Shown here: positions 49,719-62,400 of the stretch, in pieces
Numbering within the stretch: position 1 is the first letter of the stretch
Layout of the letters: every line of letters starts with the position of its first letter
Assembly (NCBI GenBank): GCA_003993805.1
Contig: RSEF01000001.1
Coordinates: 204,616,556-204,680,555, forward strand
Source of the DNA: Himantopus leucocephalus
Taxonomy: Eukaryota > Chordata > Aves > Charadriiformes > Recurvirostridae
Direction of reading: 5' to 3'
DNA: 64,000 nucleotides
The notes under the pieces: model-generated
The model's input: only the letters and a program-made list of their open reading frames with translations
What the model was told of the DNA's origin: nothing
Databases searched by the model: none
Program-made: the position numbers and the translations under genes

Positions 49719-50174
49719 AGATGGTGGAAAGGAGCTGGGTTGACCCAAATCGCCTGCTTGTGGCCGTGGGCAGTGTGACACAAGGCGGCTTCGCAGAACC
49801 GGGCTGCTCATGGCCCAGCCGGTGCCTTGGCCCCTGGGTCCTGGGGCAGCTTGTGTCCTGCCACACTCCACCTCACTCTGTGGGAAACCGAGACAGAGAA
49901 AAAGGCCATTTTACTGGCATCAGGGTAACCCAGGGTCCTTTCTTCTACCCTGAGGAATTCTTCCTCCCATTCCTTCCCTGTTAAGCTGTCAAACTGGATT
50001 TTGGCTGTTTTCCAAGAGAAGTAAAGAAGGAGGAGTATTTTCAAATATGACTAAAGAGACATTTCTATAGATAGGAAGGATGTTAGGTTCTGTATCTTAA
50101 TAGTCTTTGGAGTCCTGGCTGTGACTACTGCTGCTCCATAGTGCACTATGGGAAACAAGACCTAAAATGTTTAG
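49719..50174. other. Non-coding DNA between two CR1 pieces
   Basis: This is GC-rich at the left. Nothing is recognised. Whether it separates two independent CR1 insertions or interrupts one is unclear; the different ages of the two pieces favour independent insertions. Confidence 0.45.
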
Positions 50175-51490
50175 ACCCAGGATAACTGCGGTTGCAAGAG
50201 ACCTTGGAGGTCATCCAGGCAAGACTCCTCAAAGCAGGGCTAACTTATAGCTAGGTCTGATTGCTTGGAGCCTTGTTCAGATGCATTTTGAACACCTTAA
50301 AGGATCAAAGTGCCATGACCTCTCTGAGACCCTGTTCCAGTGTTGCACCATACTCACCAGATCTGGTCAGATTTTCCCTTATTGCAGCCTTTGACTGCTG
50401 CTTCTTGTCTCTCCCTGTGTTTCTATGAGAAGCTTGTGAGTCTGTCTTTTCTAAAACCTCCATCTAGGTAGTTCAAGACAGCAATTAGACCCTTCCTTAG
50501 TCTTCTCCAGGCTGAAAAAACTCACCTCCCTCAGTGTCTCCTCAAACATCAGGTGCTCCAGCCCCTTGACCTCTGCTGGAGACGTCTCCAGCTTGCCAAA
50601 ATCTCTCTCATACTGGGGAGTTCCCAGTTGGGCTCAGTACTTCAGATGGAACCACACAAATGCCAAATAGAGTGGGTGACCTCTTCCCTCAGTCTTCTGG
50701 CTACAGTCTTGTTAACACAGCTCATGTATGGTTAGTCTTTGAAGGGTGCACTACTTTGTCGTATTTAACTTGTTGTCCAAGACCAGCCCAGTCCTTTCTT
50801 GCAGAGCTGCTGCCCTGCCAGTTGGTCCCCAGCCTATTCTCCTGCATCAGGTTTATTCTTTCCAGGTACAACACTTTGCATTTGTCTTTGTCACATTTTG
50901 TGAGTTCTTGTTGGCCCACTCCTCCAGCCTGCTGAGGCCCCTCTACCAGCAGCCCTGGTCTCCAGTATATCGACTCCTCCCCCTCCAAATTGATGTCAGC
51001 CTGCTGAGGGTGCAGTCCATGCTATTGCCCAAATTGTTGAAGATGATAGACAATATCAGACCTGGTATCAGTCTCTGAGGAACATTACTCTTTAGCAGTC
51101 ATTACTTCAAAGTGTTGACTGTTGCTTTCTGAGCCCAGCAGTCGAGCAAGTCTTTCACTCATCTTGGAATTTGCCCACGGTCCATGTCTCCCCACTTTGC
51201 CTCTAGGGGTGTTATGGAAGACTGTGTCAAAAGCCCTGTTAAAGTTAAGGCAAATGGCGTGTCCTGCTCTCTGTTTGTCCACAAAATCAGTCATCCTATT
51301 GTAGAGGGCAATTGGGTTGGCCAGGCACAGTTTGTCCTTGGTAAGTCTATGTTGGTTGTTCCCAATCACCTTCTTCTTCCTGAAAATGGCTCCTGTGAGG
51401 ATTTCTTTGTAATATTTACAGGGACTAAAGGGATGCTGACTATTCTGTAGTACCCCTCCTCCTCCATTTTTTGGAAGTTATGTTTGCCTG
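50175..51490 (-). mobile_element. CR1 LINE, 5'-truncated, older subfamily
   Basis: About 1.3 kb of CR1 in minus orientation. The plus strand shows GACCTTGGAGGTCATCCAGG near the 3' end, then TCTTCTCCAGGCTGAA and GGTGCTCCAGCCCCTTGAC, then reverse-transcriptase sequence. On the minus strand, 51085-51369 translates to a reverse-transcriptase segment including L-N-F-N-R-A-F-D-T-V (motif A, with one catalytic Asp retained) and L-V-D-K-Q-like words upstream of it. The region of the FADD box is scrambled by substitutions or an indel. A fossil; not active. Confidence 0.92.
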
Positions 51491-54230
51491 ACTTCAATGT
51501 TCTTAATATATAGGAACTTAATTTTTAGTAGTCTGGACTAAGTTGTATATATGAGGGCTAGAACTTAAGGGATCCATTAACTCTTCCTTAAAGTCATCTG
51601 CATTCACTAAAACTGGCATTTCTGATTTTTGGGTGTTTGATGAGATACAACTATACATAGAAGACAGACAGTCTTCCATTTCTTAACAGAGACAGGACAG
51701 CATCAGAAGAGTGGAAAAAGTTGGGAAGAAGAATTTTATAGGACAAAATTGATCTGAAAATCAAATGCTTAAAACTGTACACCCCAAACGAAGTCTCTAA
51801 CCATTAAAGCAGTTAAATGTGTGTTCAAATTTAAGAGTTTGTGCAGTGCAGCTTATTTAAAATTAAACACTTACTTAGGCATTTTGCTGGATCAGGACTT
51901 TAAAAAAAAATGTGGGTCTAATTTTGCAAACCTCACCCCTGGAGAAGGAGAGCCAAAAAATCAAAACTTTTTGCCATTTTAACAGAAACAATACCATTGA
52001 AAGAACTTACTAATAGGTCCATTTTAGTGTATATAGGCTAGTCAGTAGAGGGCAACAACATGCTCACTCATTTCCAGAAAGTCAGGTCATCAATTAGAAG
52101 AAACAAGCCTATATCTTGACTGAGAAAAAAAGGAAAAAAAAAGAAGTTCTTCTGCCTGGTCTATCTTAGGTTAAAGTGTGAAAAAACCTCTGCTGTGCTG
52201 CCTGTTTTGACAAAACAATTTCAAATGCATATAAGGTGGCACAGGACATGGTGTCCCCACATGCTCAGACGGTCATCCAGTGGGCCAGAGCTAATTGCAC
52301 AGTTAAGTCAAATCAATTAAAAAGTGAGAAACATTTATAGAAAAAAAATAAATCCTTGTAAATCTTTTTTTTTCATCTGGTTGCTGGATTTCATTGTTCA
52401 TTTGCTGTTGTTCCAGGCATAAGCCATTTGGCTTATGCATATGTCTGGCCCACATTCCTGCAAAAGGTCTGCATTTACTATGATGAGAGAGTCCATCAAA
52501 AGAAAAAGAGAGATGTGAAGAGAGGATTCTTGGAAATTTGATGACTGGAAAAATGGCAGTTCTTGCCAAGGATTTTTCTGAAGACTGGAAAAAACAACAG
52601 GACTGGGACCAGCTATCTGTGGGGTAAGGGAGCTTTTAGTGTTGACGTCTTCCATTCCACAGAAAGACACAGATTCCGACCCATTAATCTCTGGTGGGGT
52701 CAGCAAGGTCTCCTGTTCATAGTGCATCAGCAGTCAAAAATATTCTCAAAACATTTCAGTAGGATACTTTTTTGTAAAAGGGGAAAAATGGCACGAGCAT
52801 ATGCTGTTCAAGAGCTCCATCCAAAACTTTTTTAAAAAATGCCATCTGACAGATAAAAATACTTTTAGCACAGGCTGATATTTATTAAAAACTTAAGACG
52901 CTGAACCAGGTATCATGAGTATAAAATTGAGAGTTGACAAAAACCCTGCAAATCTTTCAAGTTGCAACACATGGAGCCACTGAAGCTGCTATTAAATCTT
53001 ACAGGGCATTTATTAGCAAAAATGCTAATAAGTTTATAAAGCTAGACAGCGTGTGACAACAGACTCTGATTGAAGGAAGAAATCACTAGGAGCTATTTTA
53101 AGAAGAGGTTTCTAGACACCTTGGTCTCCTCATTTCATGGAGAGTATAAGATTTCACCTCTCTCTGCAGGTAAAGAAACACCCTTTACCTAACTCTCAAA
53201 AAAGAAGACAGTGGCCTTGCACAGACGACTGAGACCCACAATAGAAAAGATGGATGATTTCTTTTCTATGTCTGAAGAGGAGGAACTATAAGGAACTCTC
53301 CTGGTCCCATGTGTTCAAATGATATGAGTCGAGGCTCTCTGAAATCATCAATAACCCAGACTATTGTTGCCATTTAAACTTTTGAGCTTTCAGAGTCTTT
53401 TCGAGCTTCTGTCAGTAGTTACAAGGTTTGTATAATTTCAGTGAGGTTTTCATGCCCTCACAGCATTCACAGTATTTTAGGAGCTGTGGTAGCTTTGAGG
53501 GAAAACACCAAATATTCCAGTATTTCTGATGAAAGTGTGTCAGTTGGCACAACTGGGCCCTGTCAGCCTCAAGTGGCACAGTATCACCACCAAGATGCTC
53601 TCTGCCATTAATTTCGCAGTGCAAGTGATAATTAGTTTTGCCCATAGGTTCTGTCAGTTTAGCAAATGTTTATTCATGCTGAAAGGTGTTTTACTGGCAG
53701 AGAGCTCAAAATTCAGACTAATCTCGATTTTCTATCATTTTTAGCAAGTTTTGAGTAATTGTTTCCTCAGAACCACAATTATTCCTTTAAAAAGTCATAT
53801 ATGTACAGCTCCAACAGGACACCAGATATCTTACAGACAGGAGTCCAGAAGGTGCCTGCTAATCTTTTCCTGTTATTCTCTTGATCCTACAGTGTCTTGT
53901 GCTGCTGAGGAAACGAGACAGTGAGCCAAAGCCAGCTCCCCAGAGAGCTGCCAGAAAAGATGCTTTGTCCCTGGACTGTGAGGATGATATTTCATTTCCT
54001 GCTACTGTTAAAAAAATGCTATCTCTGTACAGACTTCTTATTGGGCCTTCTTTATTTGGTGCGATGATCACAACATGACCAAATCAGGCATGCACAATAA
54101 GGTGCAGATAATTTTTTGTGCTTACTGTATGCAGCATGGCAGGCCTTGCTTTAGCCCTCCTCTCACAGAGTCTGGATGGCCTCTCCAGTGCAGAAGGCAA
54201 TGAGCAGCATCTGAGGACTAAGCTGTTTGA
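51491..54230. other. Non-coding DNA between two CR1 copies
   Basis: No gene is supported over 2.7 kb of AT-rich sequence. Frames of 88-109 codons near 52,300-52,730 (minus) are unrecognised. The first 150 bases could be the decayed end of the CR1 copy before it. Confidence 0.5.
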
Positions 54231-56140
54231 CACAGAATCACACAATCACAGAATGGTTGAGGTTGGATGGGAGCTCTGGAGATCATCTAGTCCAACCCCT
54301 CTGCTCAGAGCAGGGTCCCCTCCAGCAGGCCGCCCAGGACTGTGTCCAGATGTGTGTTGAATAACTCCAGGAATGGAGACTACACAACCTTTCTGGGAAA
54401 CCACTCTGGGCAAGCGTTTGACCACTCTTACAGTAAAAACCCTTTTTCTCATGTTTAAGTGAAATTTCCTGTGTTTCAGTTTGTGTACATTGCCCCTGTC
54501 CTTTCACTCGATACCACTGAGAAGAGCCTGGCTCCCTCTTCTTTACCTCTCCTCCCTATCAGGTAATTATATACATTGATAAGCTCTGCTGAGTCTTCTC
54601 TTTTCTAGGCTAAACAGTCCCAGCTCTCCTGTCTTCTCCTTGCAGGACAGATACTCCTGTGCCTTAATAATCTTTATGGACCTTCACGGAAATTGCTCCA
54701 GTATGTCTGTGTCTCTTTTGTACTGGGAGCCCAGACCTGGATCCAGCACTCCAGATGTGTCTCACCCGTACTGAGAGGAGGGCCAGGGTCACCTCCCTCA
54801 GCCTCCTGGCAACATATTCCTAATGCAGCGCAGGATGGCACTGGCTTTCTGTGCTGCAAAGACACACTGCTGGCTCATGCTGAACTTGGTTTCCACCTGG
54901 ACCCCCAAGCCCTTTTCTGCAAAGCTGCTTTCCAGCTGGTCAGACCCCAGCTTGTGCTGGTACCTGGGGTTGTTCCTCCCCAGGGACAGGACTTGGCATT
55001 TCTCTTTGTTGAACTTCATGAGGCTCCTGTCGGCCCATTTCTCCACCCTGCCAAGGTCCCTCTGAATGGCAGCATGCTCATCTGGCATATCAGCCTCTCC
55101 TCCCAGTTTTCTATTATCTGCAAACTTACTGAGGGTTCATTCTGTCCCATTATCCAGGTCTTTAATGAAGATACTAAACAGTACTGGTCTCAGTACCAAC
55201 CCCTGAGGTACTTCACTAGTGACTGTCCTCCATCTGAACTTCATGTCACTGGTCACAAACCTTTAAGCATGGCAGTTCAGCCAGTTTTCCATCCATCCAT
55301 CTCACTATCCACTTGTCTACCCAGTACTTCAGTTTGTCAGTGAGAAAGTTACATGAGACAGTGTTGAAACCCTTGCTAAAATCAAGATAAACAACATCCA
55401 CTGCTTTCCCCTCATCCACCAAGCTAGTCATTTCATCATACAAGGATATCAGGTTGGTGAGGCATGTTTTCCCCTTTGCAAATCCGTGCTGACTACTTCC
55501 AATCACCTTCTTGTCCTTCATGGTTGTAAATGGCTTCCAGAAGCATTTGATCCTTCCCAGGGACTGAGATGAGGCTGACTTGCCTGTAGTTTCACAGATC
55601 CTCCTTCTTGTCCTTCTTGAAGATAGGAGTGACATTTGCTCTCTTCCAGTTGTCAGGATCTTCTCCTGATTGTCATGACCTTGCAAAGATAATTGAGATT
55701 GGCCTTGCAATGACATTGGCCAGCTCCCTCAGCCCTAGTGGGTGTGTCCTATCAAGTCTCATGGGCTTGTTTACATCCAGTTCGCTTAAGTGTTCCCTAA
55801 CCTGATCCTTCTCTACTGAGGGTAAGTCTTCCTTGCTCCAGACTTTTCCTCTGGTCTCAGGGTCTGGAATTGCTGAAGGCTGTTTTTACCAGTAAAGACC
55901 AAGGTGAAAAAGTCATTGAGAACCTCCATGTCCTTTGCCTCCAGGTCTCCAGCCCCCTTCAGCAGCAGGCCCACATTTTCTGTAGTCTTCATTTAGCTGC
56001 TCATATACCTGTAGAAGCCTTTCTTTTTCACCCTTTATGTCCCTCCTCAGATTCAACTTCTGGTGGGCTTTGGCTTCCAAACCCCTGTGTCTGTAATCCT
56101 CCCGAGTCACCTGCCACTGGTCCCACCTCTCATATGCTTA
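54231..56140 (-). mobile_element. CR1 LINE, 1.9 kb 3' part with RT remains
   Basis: This is the largest mobile element in the window. The 3' tip (CACAGAATCACACAATCACAGAATGG) lies at the left, so it is in minus orientation, and it lacks the 5' half of a roughly 4.5 kb full element. Minus-strand frames 55246-55716 and 54798-55088 carry ORF2 reverse transcriptase: Q-H-G-F-A-K-G-K, then V-Y-L-D-F-S-K-G-F-N-T-V (motif A; the second Asp is now Asn), then K-F-A-D-N at plus-strand 55113-55124 (the F-A-D-D catalytic box with Asp changed to Asn), then W-A-D-R-S-L-M-K-F-N. The frame is broken between the segments. A 216-codon plus frame at 54693-55343 is merely antisense to it. Confidence 0.95.
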
Positions 56141-57062
56141 TGCACAGTGACAATTCATGTCTCCACCCCTCCCTTCTACTTCCCTGTGATTTGGCAGACA
56201 GATAGCAAGGTCACCGCCAGAATTGCTCAACCAGAGATGTAAATGGTTTGGCTGTCTTATAAGGTACTTCTCTTTAGGTGACTACCCCACACTGCAGCAG
56301 CAGAAGTTGCAGGTAGTAATTGAATCTTGAGGCCCTGAGTAAAATGACTGCAGTTCTCATCAGTGACTTAGCACTGAATTTTGTCTTCAGTAGCTCAACA
56401 CCAGAAACTGAATTACTGTGTAAAGGATCCTCTTTTCCCAAGCTGAGAGCCTGAATTTCAGATTTAAGCCTCAACGAGGGAAATTTTCAGAACTTGGCAA
56501 TAAGCCCCTCTGGGAAAGATGGGTATAATGGAGCAGTGAGACAACTTTAACTGTGGCAGAGATACTGAACAAAACCGGCGAGCAGAGGACATGAAGCACA
56601 TGAATATTCCAAAGTCAATCCTAACGCTGTTACTGCTCATTGTCTTTTGATAAGTTTTTGTTAAACTTTGAATAGCCTGTGATTTTGCTGGCAGTGAAGT
56701 CTTGCCTTATTAGAAAAAGAGGAACATATCCTACATTGCTGCTGTTCATATTTTGGAGAATCTCAGATTTTTCCTCCATCAGCTTCCTTCAGAAATAGGA
56801 GGCTATGCAACGCATTGTCTGAATAGTGGTTATGACATTATCAATCTATTACTGTGCTTGTTGATTCTGGAGTTGTTACTAACAAGGTCATAATTGTTAC
56901 TATTTCTACAATGCTGTGCAAAACCTAACCCATTTGATTCCAAAGAAGCAATCAGAACAATACAAATCATATTACTTTGGGAAAAGCTGTCATTTTAATG
57001 CAGGCAAAGAGGCCTCACAAGCAAAATGGACCAACCAGATATGGGCAAGTCAGCCTAGAGAA
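56141..57062. other. Non-coding DNA
   Basis: Nothing was recognised beyond possible residual CR1 sequence in the first few dozen bases. Confidence 0.5.
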
Positions 57063-57108
57063 AAGCATGAAATAATAATAAAGCATGAAATAATAATAAA
57101 GCATGAAA
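57063..57108 (+). repeat. Tandem repeat, 18 bp unit, 2.5 copies
   Basis: Two exact 18-base units (AAGCATGAAATAATAATA; 57063-57080 and 57081-57098) are followed by a partial third copy to 57108. As they are identical, the duplication is young, or the locus is a slippage-prone minisatellite. Confidence 0.92.
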
Positions 57109-58739
57109 GTCAGGGCACAGGTGACTTAATTTCCATGTCTGTAGCCCATCTCACAAGTTGCCTAGCACCGTGGCAGCCTCCGTGGCAGTAAGGTAGGGAG
57201 AAGCTGGGACTATCAGGTGGCTCCACCGGCTCTACACCGGCTGGTTGCCAGAGTGCCTTCTTGGCCGGAGCGATCTGCAGCTCCCGCTGCCACTTCAATT
57301 GCTGCCATCTAGTGTCACCTTGTGGAAGGACAAACAGCAAAGGTTGTGGCTGGTTTCACTATGACGAGGTCAGAGAAGATGCTTCCCTTTCGCCTTGAGA
57401 AGTAAATTGACTAGAAAGTGTGATTTCAGCCATGGGACAGGCTAGCTCCACACAGCTCTTATCTCTATTTCACTTGTTAGATCAAAGGCTGAAACAGTTA
57501 TCCAGGAACCTTGGGCTATAGAGGCTCTTTTTTTCCCTAAAGGCATTTGAGTCCACATCATCTGTCTCCCATGAAAGTGCCCTCAGTAACAGGATAAGCA
57601 CTTCCTGCTCCTAACCTGTCTCTGATGCTTGTCCTACCACACTTGATCACGTCTTTACTACTTGTAGAGATGCCACCACAGTGACTTCGATTGTTGTCTT
57701 GGTTCTCTGTTCTGCCAGTGATTTAGATCATGGCTAAAGTGAGTGTTTTTACAAGCTTCCTGAGGCAGGCAGGACTTCGGGTGTCCTCTTTCTCCTGGAG
57801 TGCTCCAGAACTGGGACAGGATCAATCTAGTTCTTGGAGTATTGATAGGGCAATGAATTTGCTCGATCTGGGTATTCAGTTACCGACGACATGCAGGAAT
57901 GTATTACAATGAAGGAGTTCTCTGAAACAATTGGATGAGATTCTGTATATGCTCTAATTGTCTTAAAAAAACAGCCCAGTTACTTGATAATAGTATTTTT
58001 TTCCATTAGAATGAGATTTTCAAAGACCATTTCTTTTTCCTGACCGCAGTATTCCTAACTGATGAAGAGCATCCTCTTACAGGGAAAATCTGTAAGGTTT
58101 TGCTAATGAATACATTCGGGTTCTAGGGCAGAGTCGTGGCTCCTCAGGCATTATTTCTTTGACTGGAATTTTTTTAGGAACGAGGATCCTGTGTGTGCAG
58201 TATATATATCTATATATGTATTGTCTAGGATATTAGCAGAACTATTCAAGCACAAGTAAATATGGGAATGTTATGTTGAAAATCTCAGTTATTTCTAATT
58301 GATGAAAATACCCTGGTGTTTATACAAAGCTACACAGTGACTCACAATGAAATGAAGTCAGCAAAATACCAGACGTTTTTACATCCAAAACAGAGACAAG
58401 TGCCATATGTTCATAAAATACTTTTCTCCTTAGTAAATGTTTATGAAGAAAATGAATGGATAATTTCCAAAAAGAGAAACTTGTGTAATCTTATTTTCAG
58501 ATAACAGAAGTATTTTTCCTTTAAGAATTTTTCTTTTCATTTACTTATTTTCATAGTAAATCTGATGATACATGAAGGTATCTACTATACCATGCATAGA
58601 TATATCTTTATTTTTTCTGCAGACCAGAAAACCCTGACTGTTTCTATTTGCTGGGTCCAGGATCTGGAACCTGTGACCAGACTGAGCTATACCTAGTAGA
58701 GGTTAAGCTTGGTGGAACCCGATGTGGAAGTCACTTCTC
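57109..58739. other. Non-coding DNA
   Basis: No gene is supported. A TA-rich tract lies at 58,199-58,218. The exon-like frame that begins near 58,623 is discussed under findings. Confidence 0.45.
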
Positions 58740-58795
58740 ACCTCAAAGCTTGATCTTGAAAGGTACTGAGTTCAATGGGAACCGAGCCCTCTAAG
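58740..58795. repeat. Fragment of palindromic repeat, family A-like
   Basis: GATCTTGAAAGGTACTGAG followed by TTCAATGGGAACCGAG resembles the arm and core of the palindromic relic at 30455-30527, with an internal deletion. Confidence 0.4.
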
Positions 58796-59034
58796 GAGAG
58801 GGTAAGACGTACTCTTTCTCCTTTGATTATGTGGGAATTGGTTAGGAGCAGATTTAGTCCTGGTACTAAACGTTCTCTTACTGAGCTTTTCTGCACTGAC
58901 TGGAATAATTTTTTCTACTTCGATTGCTTATGGATCTTTTAGTAATGAGGATACTCAGCTGTGGATTGATGTTGAAAATATGAACCAGAGGATGGGCCAT
59001 ATGACAGAGCAAAACAGATACTATTGGCAGGGAG

Positions 59035-59430
59035 AAAGTGTTTGCTTTCTTTTACAATATAAGAACAAGGATTCATTAAATGAAACTATTAGGGGCTGTT
59101 TCAAAGCAAACAAAAGGAAATGGTTTCATTGAGAAACACAGTTAAGCTGTGGAACTCCTTGCTGAAAAATACCATGGCTGTTAAAGGTTTACATGGGTTC
59201 AAACACAACTGAGCATATTTGTGGGAGAAAATGATCTACCAAGAGCCATTAAATAGATAGATATGTTTCCAGCCAAAGAAATCCCAGCTGCAAGTTGCTG
59301 AGGTCTAAAGAGTATGAAGCTTTACTCCATGCTTGACTTGTTCTTGTACTCTTCCCTATGTATCCGTTGCTGGAGACAAGACAATAGGCTGGATTGGCCT
59401 GTGGTGTGAATCAGTATATCTGTTCTCAGG
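59035..59430 (+). mobile_element. Ancient CR1/L3-like LINE 3' end
   Basis: This is in plus orientation, opposite to all other CR1 pieces here. In order it shows TTTTACAATATAAGAACAAGG, GCTGTGGAACTCCTTGCTG, GTTTACATGGGTTCAAA, TTGTTCTTGTACTCTTCCCT, GAGACAAGACAATAGGCTGG and, at the end, AATCAGTATATCTGTTCT. These match the 3' end of old amniote CR1 elements as I remember them (cf. GTGGAACTC, TACATGGGTTCAAA, GACAGGATACTGGGCTAGATGG, CAGTATGGC). It covers ORF2 C-terminus to 3' UTR and is strongly diverged. Confidence 0.85.
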
Positions 59431-62400
59431 TAGTACAGCCACATATTTGAACTTTACCTTCCTGCCAATAAAGATGACAAAAAAGCAGCTCTCACATTAA
59501 ATTCTGAGCAGTCCTCGGTAGCCTGGAGTGGCTTCCAGGTAGCAGGAGAGATGCAGAATGTAAAGAGTGCAATATGATGTGCAATAGGAGTGCAATATGA
59601 TAGCCATACTGGGAAATAAAACAATGGGAACAAACAATGTTTTTATTGCATCTAAGTGGGAGAAGAATTATTCATTTTACTGAGTTGTAGAACGTCAGGT
59701 TCTGCGATAATACGCTGCCTATTCTTGTATGCAAAAGGAAAGCCACAGAGAAAAATATATCCATCTGGGTTCATCCAGATTCATTGCTGGCTTTGAGAAT
59801 TAACTTTGTCTGATGCCTAGCTTCACAACCAGCTACAGTAGCTGGTATCATATTACTAACATTTTTATTTGTTTTGATGGTACTTCAACCAACCACAAAG
59901 TTTGTTTCTTTTCTCTGATGTGACTATGTTTTTGACATTTGGAACATCCCAGTTTTCCTATATCACTGTTCATTTGGGCCAATATAAAGCATCCTTGGCT
60001 ATTTTCTAATATTTGAATGATTCCAGTGGATTTTATGTGTAAGGGTCCTTTTTAATATCCTTTCCTTTTACACTGGGGAATTTGCAGTCCCGGAGCCTAT
60101 ACACAAAATCACGTCTAATATTCAGAGCTCCTCCTTTAGCTGATAACAGGGTAGGAAGTGTGCCTTGTGGGTGGCTCTATACTAATTGTCTGGTAATTTA
60201 CCATGGTCTCAGCGGTAGTTCTTGCAGCCACAATTGATGTTTTGCTTGCAAACACGTTTTTCTTAATCAGATGAGGAGGTATACAATCTACCTTTAGTTT
60301 TATTTTCACAGACCATGTTTGCAATCAGTAGATCTTTCAGGGGTTTATTCCTTTTGTAAATTTGTATGCTGAAAGATAGTTTTCATGTTTGTGAGACACA
60401 GGAAAAGACAGTGTTTATCTAGACCCTTTTGTTAGCTAGAGCTGATGATAAGCCACTCACAGCCAGCTGATCTTCTACCTACCAATCCAACCTTTTGATT
60501 CCTTGATATGAATCCAGCATTCAGCAAGAGAGTGCTGGTATTTGTGTTTCTGGGTCTTGAACTTTAAATGCTGGTCCCCAGTCTTTACTGGTCTAGACCT
60601 AGATATATTTTGGAGTATTTAAGGCTACTGTGTTGGTGCTTCAGACCCAGAGATTCTGTAACTCTTGCAGTTTCTCAAGGTTGTTGTGCATCCCGTTGCC
60701 ATTGGGTTGCTGGCAGGACAGCCCTAGTCAGTTGCTGGTCTTTGCTGCTGGATGAAGATCTCTGTTCCAAGGACTACTTCAGCCTTTTGGTCTCTGTTGA
60801 TCACAATCCTCTTTGCAATCAGCCTATAACCTTGTTGAGTGTGCACTGCAGGGAGCAAGGGCTATTCCCTCTTCTGGCAGTTTTCCTTTTGGTCTGTCTT
60901 TTCTAATGTATTTACATAAATCTTTAATTCATGTATTCCCATGATGCAGAATAGCTCACTATTGCAGGCTTTGAATTTCACCTGTTTAACTTGTGGGTTT
61001 TCTTGCAACACTAATGAAATGGTTTCTGGCATCCTTTTAGCATATGCACCTTTTTAAAGCTTGATTTTAATAGAAGTAATTTTTTGATTGTAGTTTTTAG
61101 CACTTTTGCTGGTAGTTCTGCTGTTACCCTGTTTTATCCATACTGTACATGCTCACCTAGGACTGTATGCATGGAGAGCTATAATGCTTTGCTATTCTTG
61201 TAGCTTGTTCTGAATGCCAAGCATTATCTTAATTTCCCAGATTTGCCACTGTGAGCAATTCCACATGTGGCTTTTTTGTGGGCTCAGAGAGAGCAGAACT
61301 GCTGTTTCAGCATGTCACAGCACATAAACTACTCTTCAGTAGGTGTTTCTGCACAGGCTCTTACCCTGTGGAGTACAAAAAGTAATCCAAGAGTGTTTAC
61401 TCTGTGTAGCCAAACGCAGCCCTCGCATGCCCCATAGCACAGCTGCCATGGTATCACCTACCCGAAGGTGGGCTGGGTATGCTCCCTTGCAGAGCCTCCT
61501 GAAAAAGTAAGAACTCTAAAGCAATTTCTTAAACTATCTACAGACTTATTTTGCCTCCTGCCTGGCCAGGATAACAAGTACCACCTCACTTCAAAGAGGG
61601 CTCCTTACCCAGGCTTCATTTCAAGCACAAGGGAAATAGGACAAGCCAGGCTGAAGAACAGGCCTGTGCCCTACCTCGGATCATGCAGTAGTAACCACCA
61701 CCTACATTGAACATGGGAGAATGAGCTTTTCTATCCCAAGATAACCCCATGGTACTCACACTATGCACATACAGCTCCTCCTACTTTGTCTGGAACTCAG
61801 TTAAGTGTATTGGTGAAGACCAAGTCCAGCTCATTACAAAATGGTGTCAGTGGGTCTACCAGGTCCCTAAAGGCTGCATTACAGGGATAAGGGCTGGCCT
61901 TGCTCCATACATTTACACTTTCTTGCTGTGCATTAAGCTCAGCAGAGACCTGTGGGGAAAGCAAATGAATCACAATGGCATGGAGAAAAAGAGAGGCTGT
62001 TTTCACAAAGGTTCTGCAAACCCTGCTTGAATTCACTGTGTTCTACCTGAATAAAAAGGCCATGTGCAACTAAAGGGACTATGAGAAAGGAAAATAGTCC
62101 CCTGCCTTGTTTTCAAATTGGTATCTGCCTTCCTGCCTTTGGTACGGGAATATGTGGTGCTGTGGTGTTGGGAAATAAACAGATCTAGCTGGAAGCGACA
62201 GATCTGCTTCTTTAGTCTCACAGCACAGCAACACTTGAATAAACAAGAAATGTCCCTGGGAAGAGCTGTCCTGAAGCTACTGCCAAGTGACAGACGGATG
62301 AGTTGAAAGGTTGCAGTGAGGGAGAGGAACAGAAGGGCATGTTCATTAATGCAGAATACAAGGAGAGAGCAAGGAGAGCCAGTCCTTGAGGAGGCAGAAG

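Noticed and set aside
54693..55343. 216-codon plus-strand open frame, the longest in the window
   Set aside because: It lies exactly antisense to the CR1 reverse-transcriptase remains at 54231-56140. The frame reflects the low density of antisense stops in that element and does not indicate a gene.
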